A stretch of 64,000 nucleotides of DNA. Origin: Ophiobolus disseminans. Lineage: Eukaryota > Ascomycota > Dothideomycetes > Pleosporales > Phaeosphaeriaceae. The notes beneath the pieces are model-generated. The model was not told where the DNA came from. It made no database searches and saw only the letters and a program-made list of their open reading frames with translations. The number at the start of each line of letters is the position of its first letter. Position 1 is the first letter of the stretch. A program made the translations under genes and the position numbers. Positions 33,675 through 44,911 of this stretch are shown in pieces. The stretch is from the NCBI GenBank assembly GCA_010093685.1, contig MU006216.1, positions 2,226,487 to 2,290,486 of the forward strand, written 5' to 3'.

Positions 33675-35035
33675 GAGGTCTTGGTCAGGTTGGATACATG
33701 GAGCGTTTCTGCTTTTCGCGTCCTTCGCATACATTTTTAGTAGGGGGTGGATCCCGTTGGGCTTCTTTTGCAGCATGGCGTCTGGGTGGCATTCATTGCA
33801 TGGGCTCTTGGGTTAGCACGGGGTTTCATTGTTAATGAGTATATATGAGTAGTCGGCTTGAGTGCGTTGGGAGGCAATGGATACACTTGGCTGAGCGCCA
33901 TAATTTTTCAGCATATTTATGAATTCTTCTCGGAGTTTTTCTCGTGACGTACCACAGGTAATACTACGAAGTGACAAATGTAGCAAGAGTACGCCTAAGA
34001 TGAACGATGGCGTGAAAATGTAATTGATCTGACCTCGGGATAGAGCGAGCTGTAAAATAGGAAGCTTCGAGCGTTGCGCGGTGCCAAGAGACTAAGTTAC
34101 CTTGTCCCTTGCTCTCCCACCTCTAGACAGATGTTTCAATCACATCAACATCCATCGAAGCACCATGCGCATCGACTGAGATGTTGATAAACAAACTAAC
34201 TGTCAGAATCGCAAGCCTCTAGTTCCTCCTGCATCAGCAACGTCAGCTTCATCCTCGCAAACTCGTGACTGTCCACGTACCTCGGTGAGTTCTTCCTTAT
34301 CATCAGGGTACTGTATGAACCATATGTTTTTCTTGCTTTCGTACTGCTAATAGTTTAGTTCCCTACCAGGTTGGAAGACTAGGAATTTACGAACGTCGAC
34401 GTCGAAGTTGTCTTTCTCAGCCTCGTCCACGACCCACTCGCCGTTTTCGTACTTTTTCTTGTTGTACTTCTGTTTGCACACGTTCTCGAGCAAGTACCGC
34501 TCCAGGTAGCGTCCGTCGATTTTCTTTTGTTTCATTGCGGGTGTTTGCCTATCTCTTGGTAGGGTTTAATCGCTGACACGAGTAAAACGAGTGATATGGC
34601 TCCTTCATACATTGCGCCTCTAGGTCCCGCTTTAGCACATTGCACTGTTTTGGATAGGTCACAGGTTGGATGTGAGTGTTTCCACGTACGCGACACGATA
34701 TGCAAGCTTCTGTTGAACTAGTCACTAATTCGTCTTCTCTCGCGCACAATGACGCCACACGATTATGGTAAGATCACTACAAGTATTCAATTAGTTGAAT
34801 TGAGGTTGTCTGGGACTCGTGGGGAAGACTGATATCGTGGCTGAAAGAAAGACTCGTCAGCAAGATTCCTGGGATAATGTATCGTGGGATGCAGGACACA
34901 CCGTGTAGCTTGATGCTACCAGTGCTTTACCGGTGAACCCAGGCATGTTGTGCAACAGTGCTCAGCCTCGTGCAAGCATTGATCTGCGGTTCTCTTCTCG
35001 CTCAACTTGCTCCTTACCATCACAATTACGACGAG
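33675..35035. other. gene-poor stretch with one candidate small ORF
   Basis: About 1.36 kb after the Tcp11 gene. Apart from the minus-strand ORF at 34347-34535, described separately, only shadows are seen. It is AT-richer than the neighbouring genes. Confidence 0.4.
34347..34535 (-). CDS. candidate small protein or first exon (uncertain)
   Basis: ATG 34535 opens 62 codons: MKQKKIDGRYLERYLLENVC, then KYENGEWVVDEAEKDNFDVD and RKFLVFQPG. The composition is strongly protein-like (Lys/Tyr/Glu-rich). Just downstream on the same strand another frame reads YESKKNIWFIQYPDDKEEL (34265-34335), and a third reads FARMKLTLLMQEELEACDSD. These look like one short protein, but the obvious GT donor at about 34368 gives the wrong phase. 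It is either an unusual splice or a decayed gene. No family recognised. Confidence 0.35.
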   Translation of the reverse strand: MKQKKIDGRYLERYLLENVCKQKYNKKKYENGEWVVDEAEKDNFDVDVRKFLVFQPGRELNY

Positions 35036-36997
35036 ATGGCAACATCGCGGCTATTTGAGCAAATTGTACAGCAGAATCGTTCCGTGGTCGCGGAGGAGTT
35101 CTTCGAACGTACTTCCCCCCTCGTGTTTGAGAAAGAGGACAGCAAATCTCGAATCGAAGTACGCTGCCTGGCTGCATCCGACGTCTCTCAGTATCACAAA
35201 GTCGGCACGCAAGGCCAGACTTCAAATTCCACCACGCAAAATACTTCACTAGACCCGCCAACCGACACTTCTCTTCCCAATGCTATTGATGTTATTGATG
35301 AGCCGCCTCATCGTGAGGCACCCCAACGTTTGCAGTGGTTGCAAGTCATCGATGTAGATTTGAGAAAGTTGCGCCCATTCATCCAGGCATGTCGTGGAAG
35401 GTTTCATGGGTTCCACGCTGATCATTGTAGGCTACCCATACAAACTTCAGAGTATTTTGCGTTGTCACTCCAATCAGTTCTAGGCCAATTCCTGACTACG
35501 AATAGCTACCTTCTCCAACGGAATTCATATTCGCGTCTGAAAATAACCAAGCCGATGTTTCAGATTCTCGTTGAGGAGTGTGCAATATTCGCGAAGTTTG
35601 GAGAGTATGTCATCGACTTCCGATGGAGGATAAAAGATTACGAAATTAGCCCACCGCCAATCCGCTTCATGTTGTACCGCAATACTGGCTACGGTTAGTG
35701 TTTTCGCCAAGAGATCACATGTGATGCTGATACCATCTTAGAATGTTCGTACGGTGTCCGCTATGTTGAGTTTACGAACAGAGTCAACAAGCCGCCATGG
35801 TCACTTCGCCAGTTCTGCGTCTACCATAAATACATACCCGGAGTAAATAGCCCTCACTCGACATGGGTGTTTGTTGGATAGTCTCAGAGAACCGAAGCCG
35901 GCCTCGACCAATACCTCGAACAAGCTCACAGTATTGAGAATGCTCATCCCTTTGAACTCCACATCATCTTTCTTGACGTTGCCATAGCCTCGTGACCGCC
36001 TTATCTTGCCTACCTCTTGGAGCAAGAAGCCGAAGTTGTAAGAGTCGCTTAGCGCAAACTTTCAAACACGAATGGTGCTAACAATAACAGTCAGATAAGG
36101 CGGTTTCAATGATGATCGGAAAAGAAGACCAACCTCGATGTTTCATCACAGTTAATCTGGAAGACTACCAACGTTTGAACGACATCGAAGACCGTATTGC
36201 CGATGTAAACCTATCTCTTGACTCCACACTGGATACATTGAAAGCCTTCATGGAGATGCACATATCGCACATCGCCAATAACGAGGAAGAAGAGGAAAGG
36301 GACGTGTCAGCAGCTCCAAAATTTGCGAAAGTTGACAACTTGCTGTTTGTTCTGAAAGAAAAGCAAAGAGAAGTTGCGTATGCTCGTAAGAAAACGGAAG
36401 CTATGTCATCAAAGGCTTAAAACACCAGGGCTTTGGTAGGTTAAGTACATTACTGTTATGTTCAATCTCACTGATGACTTTGGCTTGTAGATATCCTCTC
36501 TCCTGGAGCGTCAGAGTGGCTACAACATCGATCTGCAAATGAAGGCCTTGCACAATCTCGAGCGAGAAGCCTGCGATGAGAACGCCATTACACGCCAGCT
36601 CGCCGAGAAGAGTAGTCGCGACTCTACGAGCGTCAGGATCCTAACCATCATCACCTTGATATACCTACCTTGTCACCGTCGTCTCGGTGAGTACTCCACC
36701 ATCGCGTATCCCGTCATAAGCTCATCGCTATCCCAGAGCTTCTATTCCACACAGTTCGTAGACCAAACAGAGCATCCAGGAGGCGGACACAGCCTTGAAT
36801 ACACGGAGAATGCGTGGCTCTTTTTCGCAGTCACCATACCTCTGACGCTCTTCACAATCGTAGTGTGGTACACATGGTCGAATTTTCGAACGATGTCGGA
36901 GCTGTTTGCATCTACGAAGACGATGGGACCTCTGAGCTTTCCAGAGCGTGTCAAGATGATGAGTTTGCTGAGCAAGAGGCGTGAACTGCCGCGCTGA
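35036..36997 (+). pseudogene. CorA-like transporter-family protein, multiply disrupted
   Basis: The pieces, in order, match the fungal CorA-like family: a long soluble N-terminal domain and two C-terminal membrane segments. The N-terminus is MATSRLFEQIVQQNRS. Then come RFHGFHADHCRLP-type text, an intron (35695-35742), GVRYVEFTNRVNKPPWSLRQ, STWVFVG, FELHIIFLDVAIAS, an intron, SLDSTLDTLKAF, LKEKQREVAYARKK, an intron, RILTIITLIYLP and FYSTQFVDQTEHPGG, and the second membrane segment FFAVTIPLTLFTIVVWYTW. The Gly-Met-Asn motif of true CorA is absent, as usual in this group. Lesions: TAG 35879-35881 after STWVFVG, TGA 35993-35995 where relatives have Trp, TAA 36418-36420 after AMSSKA, and one extra base near 36670 (LP to VTVVS). 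The splice sites are still good, so decay is recent. Confidence 0.8.
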
Positions 36998-37318
36998 TGT
37001 GTACAAGCGTTATTGACATTGTATTGAGGTCACTTGATTGATACAGTGCTGCATTGAACATGAGCACACATCATCTTGTGGTCACGTATGCTCCTGACGT
37101 ACTGGAAAAGAGGGCTTGCTAAGCGTCACAACGCTCGCGCATGTTTGCGCTTCGGGTGGTGACTATGGACAGACGATGAGCAGCGTCACATACACGAGCT
37201 TAGGTAGCAATCAGCAAGAATGTTGAGGGTATAGAAAGCTTAGTGAATAGCGAGTGTTATGAGGTATCACTGCTTCTCTCATCTTGTTCGACATTGAGCA
37301 CAACAGCAACTACCAGTT
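36998..37318. other. short intergenic gap
   Basis: About 320 bases between the CorA-like relic and the kinase locus. Nothing recognised. Confidence 0.4.
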
Positions 37319-37488
37319 ATGGAAAAATACCCAGTTCCTCTTACTCAATTCACAAATTTTGTACGTTCAAAGACGAGTTACAACAATGCTAGCTTTGATG
37401 GTGTTAGAAAGAGTTACGTCAAGCCTGATATCTTTCCTTTGTTTCTCAAAATGCGTTGCTTACCCATATTTTCACGAACTATAAAGAC

Positions 37489-38697
37489 ATGCGACATAGT
37501 GGACATGTTGGCCAAGCAACAATAAGAGCCAGAATCCAAACAGGAACAGCTGTAAGAATCTTTGCTATCGCTCTAAATAGCGGAATGTCCATGAAGAACA
37601 TACAAGACTTGCTTCTCAAGACTGATGTTGACGACCGACATTTTCCCCTTGGTGCTAGCAATTTTCCGTCTACTATTGCGCTCTCTAAGAAGAACAAATT
37701 CAAGAAAATACAGTACGACTACACAGCACCTTGCTTTGAGGATGCCAGCTCCGACAAAACGTACCACAAAGATTTCCACATGCCAATCAACTGGGATGAA
37801 TCCACAAAGATAAAAACCGAGAATACGTCTTCCGGGGAGCTGTATGGAGCCACAATAGGACCTGACATGCACAAGTTCGGAGCCGTCCCTGAACTGGTGC
37901 TGAAGAAGATCAAGAACAAGAGTGGAGATCGTGAGCTCAACATTCTGAGACATCTGGCAAGCATTCCTGGGCCTCCAAACCTGCACATTGCGAAGATCTA
38001 CTCCGGATTCAAATACGATGATATCACCTATCTAATTGCTGAGCGGGCAGAAAGCAACCTCGTTGAATTCACACAGAAGAAGTCGAAAGGGCGTCAAGAC
38101 GCCCATATTGACCTACCCTGGCTCAAAGGACAAATTCGTGGTCTCGCAGGCGCACTGCGCGACATTCACTATGGAGTACCAGGCCAAAGCATGTATCACC
38201 ACGACATTAAGCCCGAAAACATTCTAATCTTCAAGAACAAGGATAAGCCCAACTGTTACGATTTCAAGATCACAGACTGGGGCTGTGCCGGTTCGAAAAC
38301 ATTCCCTAATAATGCGTCGTCAAGCATCCCGTTTCGCATCAAAGGTAACCCCGGATACACTCCTCCTGAATGCAGGGAAGCCGGGCTTTCGTCTCGCCCT
38401 TACGACATATGGGGCATGGGCTGCGTCTTTCTGGAGCTTTTAATCTGGTTCGACAGGGGCTTGGATGCTTTGGAAGAATTCCGGGTTGAAGTTGCTAAAA
38501 TCTTGAAGGCACAAAGGGCCGATGATTGGGCTGGCAAAGGTCACATACTCATTAGTCCTATTCAGCGTGAACTAGAGGCCCTGGGAAATATACCGTCGGC
38601 AGCTCGAATGGTTCAAATGATATGCGCTATGCTGCAGATTGATCCAAAGGCTAGACCCACAGCTAAGAATCTTGTCGATTATCCTGGGTTCCGGTAG
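37489..38697 (+). CDS. protein kinase with DWG motif, first of tandem pair
   Basis: ATG 37489, 402 aa. Residues 1-110 are a family-specific N-terminal region (GTAVRIFAIALNSGMSM, DDRHFPLG). The kinase fold follows: beta-3 Lys in ELVLKKIKNK, alpha-C Glu in RELNILRHL, catalytic loop YHHDIKPENILI (HRD replaced by HHD, Asp and Lys kept), DWG instead of DFG in FKITDWGCAG, activation-loop end YTPPECRE and DIWGMGCVFLELLIW. All residues for phosphotransfer are present, so it may be active. The upstream frame from ATG 37319 (MEKYPVPLTQF ... DMLAKQQ, stop at 37525) looks like the true N-terminus, displaced by one base. The gene may therefore be frameshifted or a shortened allele. Substrate unknown. Confidence 0.72.
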   Translation: MRHSGHVGQATIRARIQTGTAVRIFAIALNSGMSMKNIQDLLLKTDVDDRHFPLGASNFPSTIALSKKNKFKKIQYDYTAPCFEDASSDKTYHKDFHMPINWDESTKIKTENTSSGELYGATIGPDMHKFGAVPELVLKKIKNKSGDRELNILRHLASIPGPPNLHIAKIYSGFKYDDITYLIAERAESNLVEFTQKKSKGRQDAHIDLPWLKGQIRGLAGALRDIHYGVPGQSMYHHDIKPENILIFKNKDKPNCYDFKITDWGCAGSKTFPNNASSSIPFRIKGNPGYTPPECREAGLSSRPYDIWGMGCVFLELLIWFDRGLDALEEFRVEVAKILKAQRADDWAGKGHILISPIQRELEALGNIPSAARMVQMICAMLQIDPKARPTAKNLVDYPGFR

Positions 38698-39258
38698 GGC
38701 TGAATTGGTGTTCTGGATGGGGAAGAGTTGGTCCTCAAGGTAAGTACAGGGCAGGTTGTCAAGCAGGTACATCATGGAGTTAGTAAGTTATGGGATGGTG
38801 CTCGGTTCGTTTTCTTCCTTTCAGTCTTCGCTCGCGTTCCAGTTCTTGTCTTTCGTTATTTCAGTTTAGTCCTTTCCATAGTCTGTGTCTTGTTTTACTT
38901 GTCAAATTTCCCGCGATCTCATGCGTTGTTTTGTAGTCAGATATAGTCGTTTCAGTCGCATCAAGCTCTCTTTCCGTGTCATCTCATCAAGGTAGTATGC
39001 GCTCCGAAAGTCTCATTTGTTCATGGTGTGCTCCGCTCGTGTGCTTTGTCGTTGGTTTGACCGCATTATCTGTCGCAGCGACGCAAACTGCTAGTTTTGG
39101 TTATGTGAGTGTCCTGGTCAGTCATTCTAGAGTTCTCGAAGATTACATGCTCAATGAAGTTTTACCGCGTGTGATGATGTAGCAAGCAGTAAATTTTCTA
39201 CTAAAGTCCATCGGTCATCGACCGTAAGCTTGCAGTATACTTCTTTCGAACTGAAAAT

Positions 39259-40239
39259 ATGGTCCATACTTTAGAAGAAGGAGTATTTGACCTCTCGTTC
39301 ACCTCACTCTCAAAAGTGCCCATGATAATGGAGGATAAGATCGAGGATGGCGGGTCCAGCAAGATCTATTCTATACCCATTTCCAGTACAATCTTTTTGT
39401 GCCCAAGCGTGAACAAGATGGTCGGAGCGACTGAGTGGACTCGCCGATTCGCTGTGAAAGCAGTTCACGACAAGACGTGTGCCCAGCGCGAGCTAAGATT
39501 TCTCCAGTCCCTGCGAGCCGCTAAGTTCCATCACTACAACCTACTTATGAGCTATTGCGGGTTCTCCGATGTGAAAACAGACATGTACTACCTCATCTCC
39601 GAAGAAGCGAGACCAGACTTGGAAAAGGTTCTCTGCAACACAAATCCAAGCGACCACGGCATCACCATCAAATGGCTCCGAAGCCAACTGTACGGCCTGG
39701 CAGACGCTCTGGCGCGTATCCACGAGTTCGATCCCAATGTCCAAACCGGCTATCTTAACGACATCAAGCCCGCCAACATACTCGTATTCGGCGACCAGGA
39801 GCTCACTCTCAAGTTCACGGACTGGGGTTGCGCGAAGATCAACCAACGGTCCCTAGAAGGCAGCCCGGATAGCCGCACCACCGAATTCGGGGGAAGTCCA
39901 CCGTACGGACCTCCGGAGTGCATTGAAGGCATTCCAACATCACGTCCGTATGATATATGGTCCCTGGGATGCATGTACCTGGAGATGCTAGTTTGGATGG
40001 TTGAGGGGAAGTATGGCTTCACGGGCTTCTGTGAAGCGAGGAGTGGTGATGGCGGATATGAGGAGTTTCACAGTGGTAGGAAGGTTAAACCGTCTGTGAC
40101 TAGGAAGATGGGTGAGTTGGAGAGGAAATGTGAGTGGGTGGATGTGGTAGGTGTGATTAGAGATATGTTGCGGGTGGAGGCGAAGGAGCGACTGAAGGCC
40201 GCGGAAGTCAAGTTAAGGTTGGAGCTGATTGAGGAGTAG
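39259..40239 (+). CDS. protein kinase with DWG motif, second of tandem pair
   Basis: Single exon, 326 aa, ATG 39259. Conserved kinase positions: FAVKAVHDK (beta-3 Lys), CAQRELRFLQSL (alpha-C Glu), LNDIKPANILVF (catalytic Asp and Lys kept, HRD His/Arg lost), FTDWGCAK (DWG), YGPPECIEG and DIWSLGCMYLEMLVW. It is a paralogue of the kinase at 37489 by shared order and wording (MxYLI.E.A...L; WL..Q..GLA.AL..IH). It lacks the N-terminal region of that protein. The glycine-rich loop is weak (DGGSSKIYSI). Active or pseudokinase status cannot be decided from sequence alone. The C-terminal helices are basic and Glu-rich. Confidence 0.8.
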   Translation: MVHTLEEGVFDLSFTSLSKVPMIMEDKIEDGGSSKIYSIPISSTIFLCPSVNKMVGATEWTRRFAVKAVHDKTCAQRELRFLQSLRAAKFHHYNLLMSYCGFSDVKTDMYYLISEEARPDLEKVLCNTNPSDHGITIKWLRSQLYGLADALARIHEFDPNVQTGYLNDIKPANILVFGDQELTLKFTDWGCAKINQRSLEGSPDSRTTEFGGSPPYGPPECIEGIPTSRPYDIWSLGCMYLEMLVWMVEGKYGFTGFCEARSGDGGYEEFHSGRKVKPSVTRKMGELERKCEWVDVVGVIRDMLRVEAKERLKAAEVKLRLELIEE

Positions 40240-40575
40240 ATGCGCGTATGTGAAGTTTAGAAGTCTCTGGCGACGAGCGACGCATAGCATAATATCATGT
40301 ACAACATATTTAGGCGTGAGTTCGAGAGGCGGGCATGTTGCGTTTCGTAGTCCGCATTTTGAGTAGTATGTGGTTATTAGGGTAATGCCTTGTGTAGAAC
40401 CAAACACTCAGGTTACCTGTGCATGACCAGTACGCTTGCTGTAGCGCATGACGACAGCACCTGGAGTGATCACGTTGTATATGGGAGCAAGCTATCATCG
40501 TTACCAGGCTTGATCTAGGATATCAGTATAAGATGTTCTGAGCCCCAGCGATCTCTCGTACCTTGCAAAAGTAAC

Positions 40576-41178
40576 ATGCCTCTTTTATTCCCAGACGGTG
40601 AGTTGCTCGGCCATCTTCTTCAGCTGTGCCGTAACCATCTATTCGATAATCGACAACGCCTCAATTTCAATGGCAAAAATATCGAATATGTTCCAAACGA
40701 CATCATCGACGACGTCGAAACTCTGCACAATATCAGCAACATTGTTGACAGCGAGGAAACCATCCACGCAAACCCTTGGCAAAAAACAAGAAGCGAGTGT
40801 GCGCAGGCAATCTTTCACAACGGGAAGAAGCTTTTCGCCACCACTATCAGAGCCAGAACCAATCCTCCCGTGGAATTAGTACTCAACATGATGGTGGACC
40901 ATAGGATCACTGACGCCCACTTGCCGTTGCCGACTGGCGTAGAACCGGTGTCCCCAGAAATCGCCCGTGAGCTGAAGTACGACTTCCGGCCAGTGCAGCT
41001 TGAGCTATCCGCGCCTATCTTTGTGTATGGTACCCTTGAGCAGTACGCGCCTTCTGTTTCGAACATCCCATTTGTCAGCGCCCACCAGACAGCTCGACAA
41101 ACCAACGAAACAGTTTTCGATGTCATGATTCATTCCAGTCACGTTAGCGGTGACCTGATAGCTGCAATTACACATTGA
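40576..41178 (+). CDS. kinase-family N-terminal region without kinase domain
   Basis: Single exon, 200 aa, ATG 40576 (MPLLFPDGELLGHLLQLCRN). Residues about 70-160 (AIFHNGKKLFATTIRARTNP, then DAHLPLP, then ELSAPIFVYG) parallel the N-terminal region of the kinase at 37489 (TIRARIQTG, DDRHFPLG, YDYTAPCF). After this the protein ends with VFDVMIHSSHVSGDLIAAITH and a stop, with no kinase motif downstream to 41,700. It could be a truncated paralogue or a separate regulator. The match is by eye and modest. Confidence 0.55.
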   Translation: MPLLFPDGELLGHLLQLCRNHLFDNRQRLNFNGKNIEYVPNDIIDDVETLHNISNIVDSEETIHANPWQKTRSECAQAIFHNGKKLFATTIRARTNPPVELVLNMMVDHRITDAHLPLPTGVEPVSPEIARELKYDFRPVQLELSAPIFVYGTLEQYAPSVSNIPFVSAHQTARQTNETVFDVMIHSSHVSGDLIAAITH

Positions 41179-41728
41179 GGATCTTTGACAGTAAAGAAGA
41201 AGCAGACGGCAGAGATGATCTAACGGCGTTGTTCACCTTCTGGTGCGAGTCAAAGTACTATTTCGTGTTACTGTTTGAGCAGTGAGGGGGGTGGCATTCA
41301 ATATACATGCGAGGGTGGGTGTTGTTGTTGCTACTTGATTTGCATGGTTTTGGGGTTCACTTTGTAAGAAACAAGGTGTAGGATGTGTGATGTGCTTTGC
41401 TGCTAGTTGGGAAATTGGAAGGAAGCAATGACGTTAGACAACCGGCGCATCACCGATGTAACACATGCTGATCACATCGCGTACTAGCCAGCTCGCCCTT
41501 TCCGTCTTCCTCATTGTGGACTCATACTTGAAACTCTTACATTGATTGCAGCAATAGCGTGCTTTCCGTGGTTTCATGATGCGCATTACCTATACATGAA
41601 AATCTGGAAACAATGGACAGTGGGCACAACGCAAATTGAACAAGGTTATATAACAGCGCCATGTATGCACAAGTGATGACGAAATGTTCCGCCGTTGACA
41701 TAACGCAGGATGATGAACACCCGACCCG

Positions 41729-43822
41729 CTACCATCCAAACTGGTCGACCTCAAGTTCAAACAGAGTCTTCTCATGCCGTGCGAGGCTAGACACGATGGT
41801 ACGAACATTGTCGCACAGCGCTGCAGGACCACACACAACCACACCCACTTTCTTGTATCCAGCTTGTGCTTCATGTCGCAGCAGCGCTTCCAGGTCTAAT
41901 CGCTGGCCGACGCGGATCTCTCGGTCCACAACACTCTGTGTAACGCTTTGAAGATCCTGGACAACAGCTTCGTCGGATTGCTTGGCACTCCAAGCAAGTT
42001 TGATGTTGGTGTGAGCGTGCACGAAGCCCAAGAGGCCGGTGATGCCAATCCCGCCGCCGATGAGGAGTAGGCGATCGCAACCGAGAACGTCGCCAGGTGG
42101 ATTGTTGGGATACGGTCCGTCGAGAAGAGTGAGTAGACGTTCATGATTTTGCAGGAGGCGAGTCATTCCAGTGGACTTGCGAACATAGATAGTTATTCCC
42201 GCAGTTGTGCTCGGATCAGCAGTGCCTTGACTTTCATGCACTCTTGCTTCATGCTTCTCGCTTGCCGAAGAACCGTCAACGGAATGGTCCAGACTTGCGT
42301 GGCGATGCCTATGCGAGTTCAGAAGGGCCGTAGAGTTGACGGAAAAGGGATGGTTCTCCCAAGGGGTCCACTTGTTGAGAGTCGGGAAATGAACGTAGCC
42401 GTGGAAACCAGGTTTGCCGCTGAATCTAATGCCAGGTATCTCGATGCGAACGTGATTCGGTCCAATTTCTGTCACAATTGACCTACAGACACCGTTACCT
42501 GCGATTCGGAGAATGCGCATCAGGCGGTCGAAGCCCCAGACGGCAAATGCAGCATAGAGCCAGTACTCATAGGATCCAGTTAAACCGAAATGAAGTACCA
42601 AATGGTACCAACTTCCTACAAGAACAAAGATAGCCATGATGATGTGTTCGATGAGAAAGATCTCATATGAAAGCCTGCGCACCCATAGCATACTCCAGAT
42701 AAGCATGATGGAGATGAAGACAGTACCAACTATACCCCACTGCCAATAAGGCAGTTCCTTATCCGTGCTGTATGTGCCAACTTGAATGCGCGCGGCGAGA
42801 AGGAAGATGGAGTGGAGAATCGTGTGTAAGGCGCAGAGCCGCGCAACCCACCGATGAAGCAGCATGAATGTAGAGTGGGACCAGTCTGTCAGCCATAAGA
42901 GTATGTTGTTCCGCCCGGAGAGAAGAATCGTAAGAGGAAGAAGCGCAAAGGCGAACTCGCCCGTGCGGTAGCCAGCATAGGCCAGGATCTCGTTTCGCTT
43001 GTCGTATCCCCACGGGTGCGGTTGTTGTGTTTGGTAGCCGACGCAAGACAGGACAATGTTCAAGACAATAAAACCCACGATGAATAAGGCCTGTCCAACT
43101 TTTGGAGGGTTGCCGAGCCCCCATGGTAAGGAGCGGTTGTGATACGATCTGATAGTTGAAGGCCAGATTAAGTACGGATTTAGTCTCGTAACGAGGGGTG
43201 ATAAGCAGGGTAGTTTGGACAGGACCGTGAGGGCGATGGGTACCAGAAAGCCCACGAGGACTAAGATGACGCTGCGAAATGGTCAACATATTGATTCCGG
43301 CATCGCAAAATCCACTTACGAGTATCTATATAGCAGTACCTGGTTGTGGTCCATAACCTTCCAGAATCGATTTTGAACGCCCCAGCTTGTGAGCGGAACG
43401 AGCAAGGTAGTGCTCAGAGTACTTTCCATATCCCATGTGGCAGTTGGAGTACCGTTTACATGGCCAAGCGCCTCATGGTAGTCCCATTTGGCGGGAACAC
43501 CAGGGACTACAGCGGCGGCGGCCCAGTACTGCTCGAGCTGCCAAACAGGTGTGTCCGGGCATTGAGAGTGGAAACAGTAGGCCAACGAGGTCAAGTAGGC
43601 CTCATCATTGCCTCGACATTCGGGGGTCGAAGGGTCGACACCATGACTGTGTCCACCACCGTGGTGCATCACCGTGCAACGTAGCATAGCGAGGCCGAGA
43701 ACGTTGCGACACCCAAGCGCGCAGTAAGGTTCCATTGTCGGACCGCCCATGCCTGTGAAGGCACTGGCAGCCATGGAGCTAAAGGAGAGCCACAGGGACC
43801 CGAGAAGTAAGGCCGACTTCAT
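41729..43822 (-). CDS. ferric-chelate reductase, FRE family
   Basis: Transcript order 43822..43320, 43271..41729, giving 681 aa. It reduces Fe3+ (or Cu2+) outside the cell with cytosolic NADPH. There is a signal peptide (MKSALLLGSLWLSFSSMAAS), then an extracellular domain of about 140 residues with several Cys and a His/Gly motif (MHHGGGHSHG). The membrane domain has paired haem-ligand histidines: HRWVARLCALHTILHS and EHIIMAIFVLVGSWYHLVLH. The FAD motif HPFSV follows, the NADPH motif GGGIGITGLLG, then VVVCGPAALCDNVR and the terminal FELEVDQFGW. Length and domain order fit fungal FreB-like reductases. The 48-nt intron follows YRYS (GTAAGT, CGCAG). Expression is expected to be iron-repressed; no GATA-type site was searched systematically. 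Confidence 0.92.
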
Positions 43823-44911
43823 GGTAGAATGGAAGGTCGTACTATTGCAATGGTGCGGAAGCCAGTGCTACAAGCGCATGACCAGGGTTGGGGTATTATG
43901 TATACCAAATTCCGAGCAGCGAGTAAGAGATGTGACATTGTCAATGCGTGCGGCATGGTACAGTGGCGCGGAACTTGCGCATGGGAAGTGAGCAAGTTTT
44001 ATACGCAGCAGCCAATAAGAGAAGAGCCAAGGACCCAGGACGTAGGTGCGACGCAAGGAAGTATGTACGCGTTCTGCAGGGCGACTAATTCTGGTCTGAT
44101 TAAGTCGCTAAAAGGCTCGAACAAGCTTTGTAGTGAGCATCCAGGTGTGTGGAGACGGGATGGCGCTAGCTGACTGCCAAAGGTTGCTGTATAACAGGTC
44201 GCCCGTGGAATGTGGAGAGTCGTCTGGCCAAATGCGCTCATCTTATGGTACCAGTACATAATGCAAAATCGTGTCATGATTCAAAAAGTATGTATAGTGG
44301 CTTGATACGTGCTCTTGAGAGTCTCTCTAAGCCACGCATTTACCTAAGTAGATGGTGTCGTTGACCTCACGTTTGACCTCAGGTTGGCGATTCGCCGGGT
44401 TGTTGCTCCGACACGGGGTGCAATAAGAATATGGGCGCTAGACATGTAACATATGAGTATTAAGTTTGGATGGCATGGGGTAATTCACATCTCGTCGCAC
44501 CTGGTAGTCGGCTCGTAGGTAGTGGGAGGAGGTTGTAACTGTCGCAGCTCGTGCGCGAAACATTTTGCACGCTTGAGTGTAACTTGTAAGCGGCATGAGA
44601 TTACGAAAGGCCGTCGACGTTTCTTGGTAGTCGTAAAGCTCGATAGTCTACAGCAAGAGTGTTGGATTGATAGCGCATGCGGAGTCGGGTTGACCTCCGT
44701 GCGGAAGCGATGATGCCACTCGAGCTAGGCTCCCCACCAGGTTCTAACCCGGCTGGGCCTCGGGAATTTGGTGGCCCCCGAGTGTGAGCAACAAAGGCTC
44801 AATCTATTTCTGCCACCACGACAGTCACTGCACAATAGCCGCATTGGGAAGAATCGACCAAGGTGTATGCGCATCCCAGCAAGAGGGCGTGCGTCTCTAC
44901 TGCCGCTCAGC
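43823..44911. other. intergenic region
   Basis: About 1.1 kb between the reductase and the CmcJ-like gene, both on minus; the gap thus holds the reductase promoter and the 3' end of its neighbour. An imperfect hairpin (CACTCG...CCACCA / TGGTGG...CGAGTG, 44717-44784) is present. No gene accepted. Confidence 0.4.

Noticed and set aside
44717..44784. tRNA-like text (GGTTCTAACCC) inside an imperfect hairpin
   Set aside because: No acceptor, D or anticodon arm of correct spacing could be folded on either strand.
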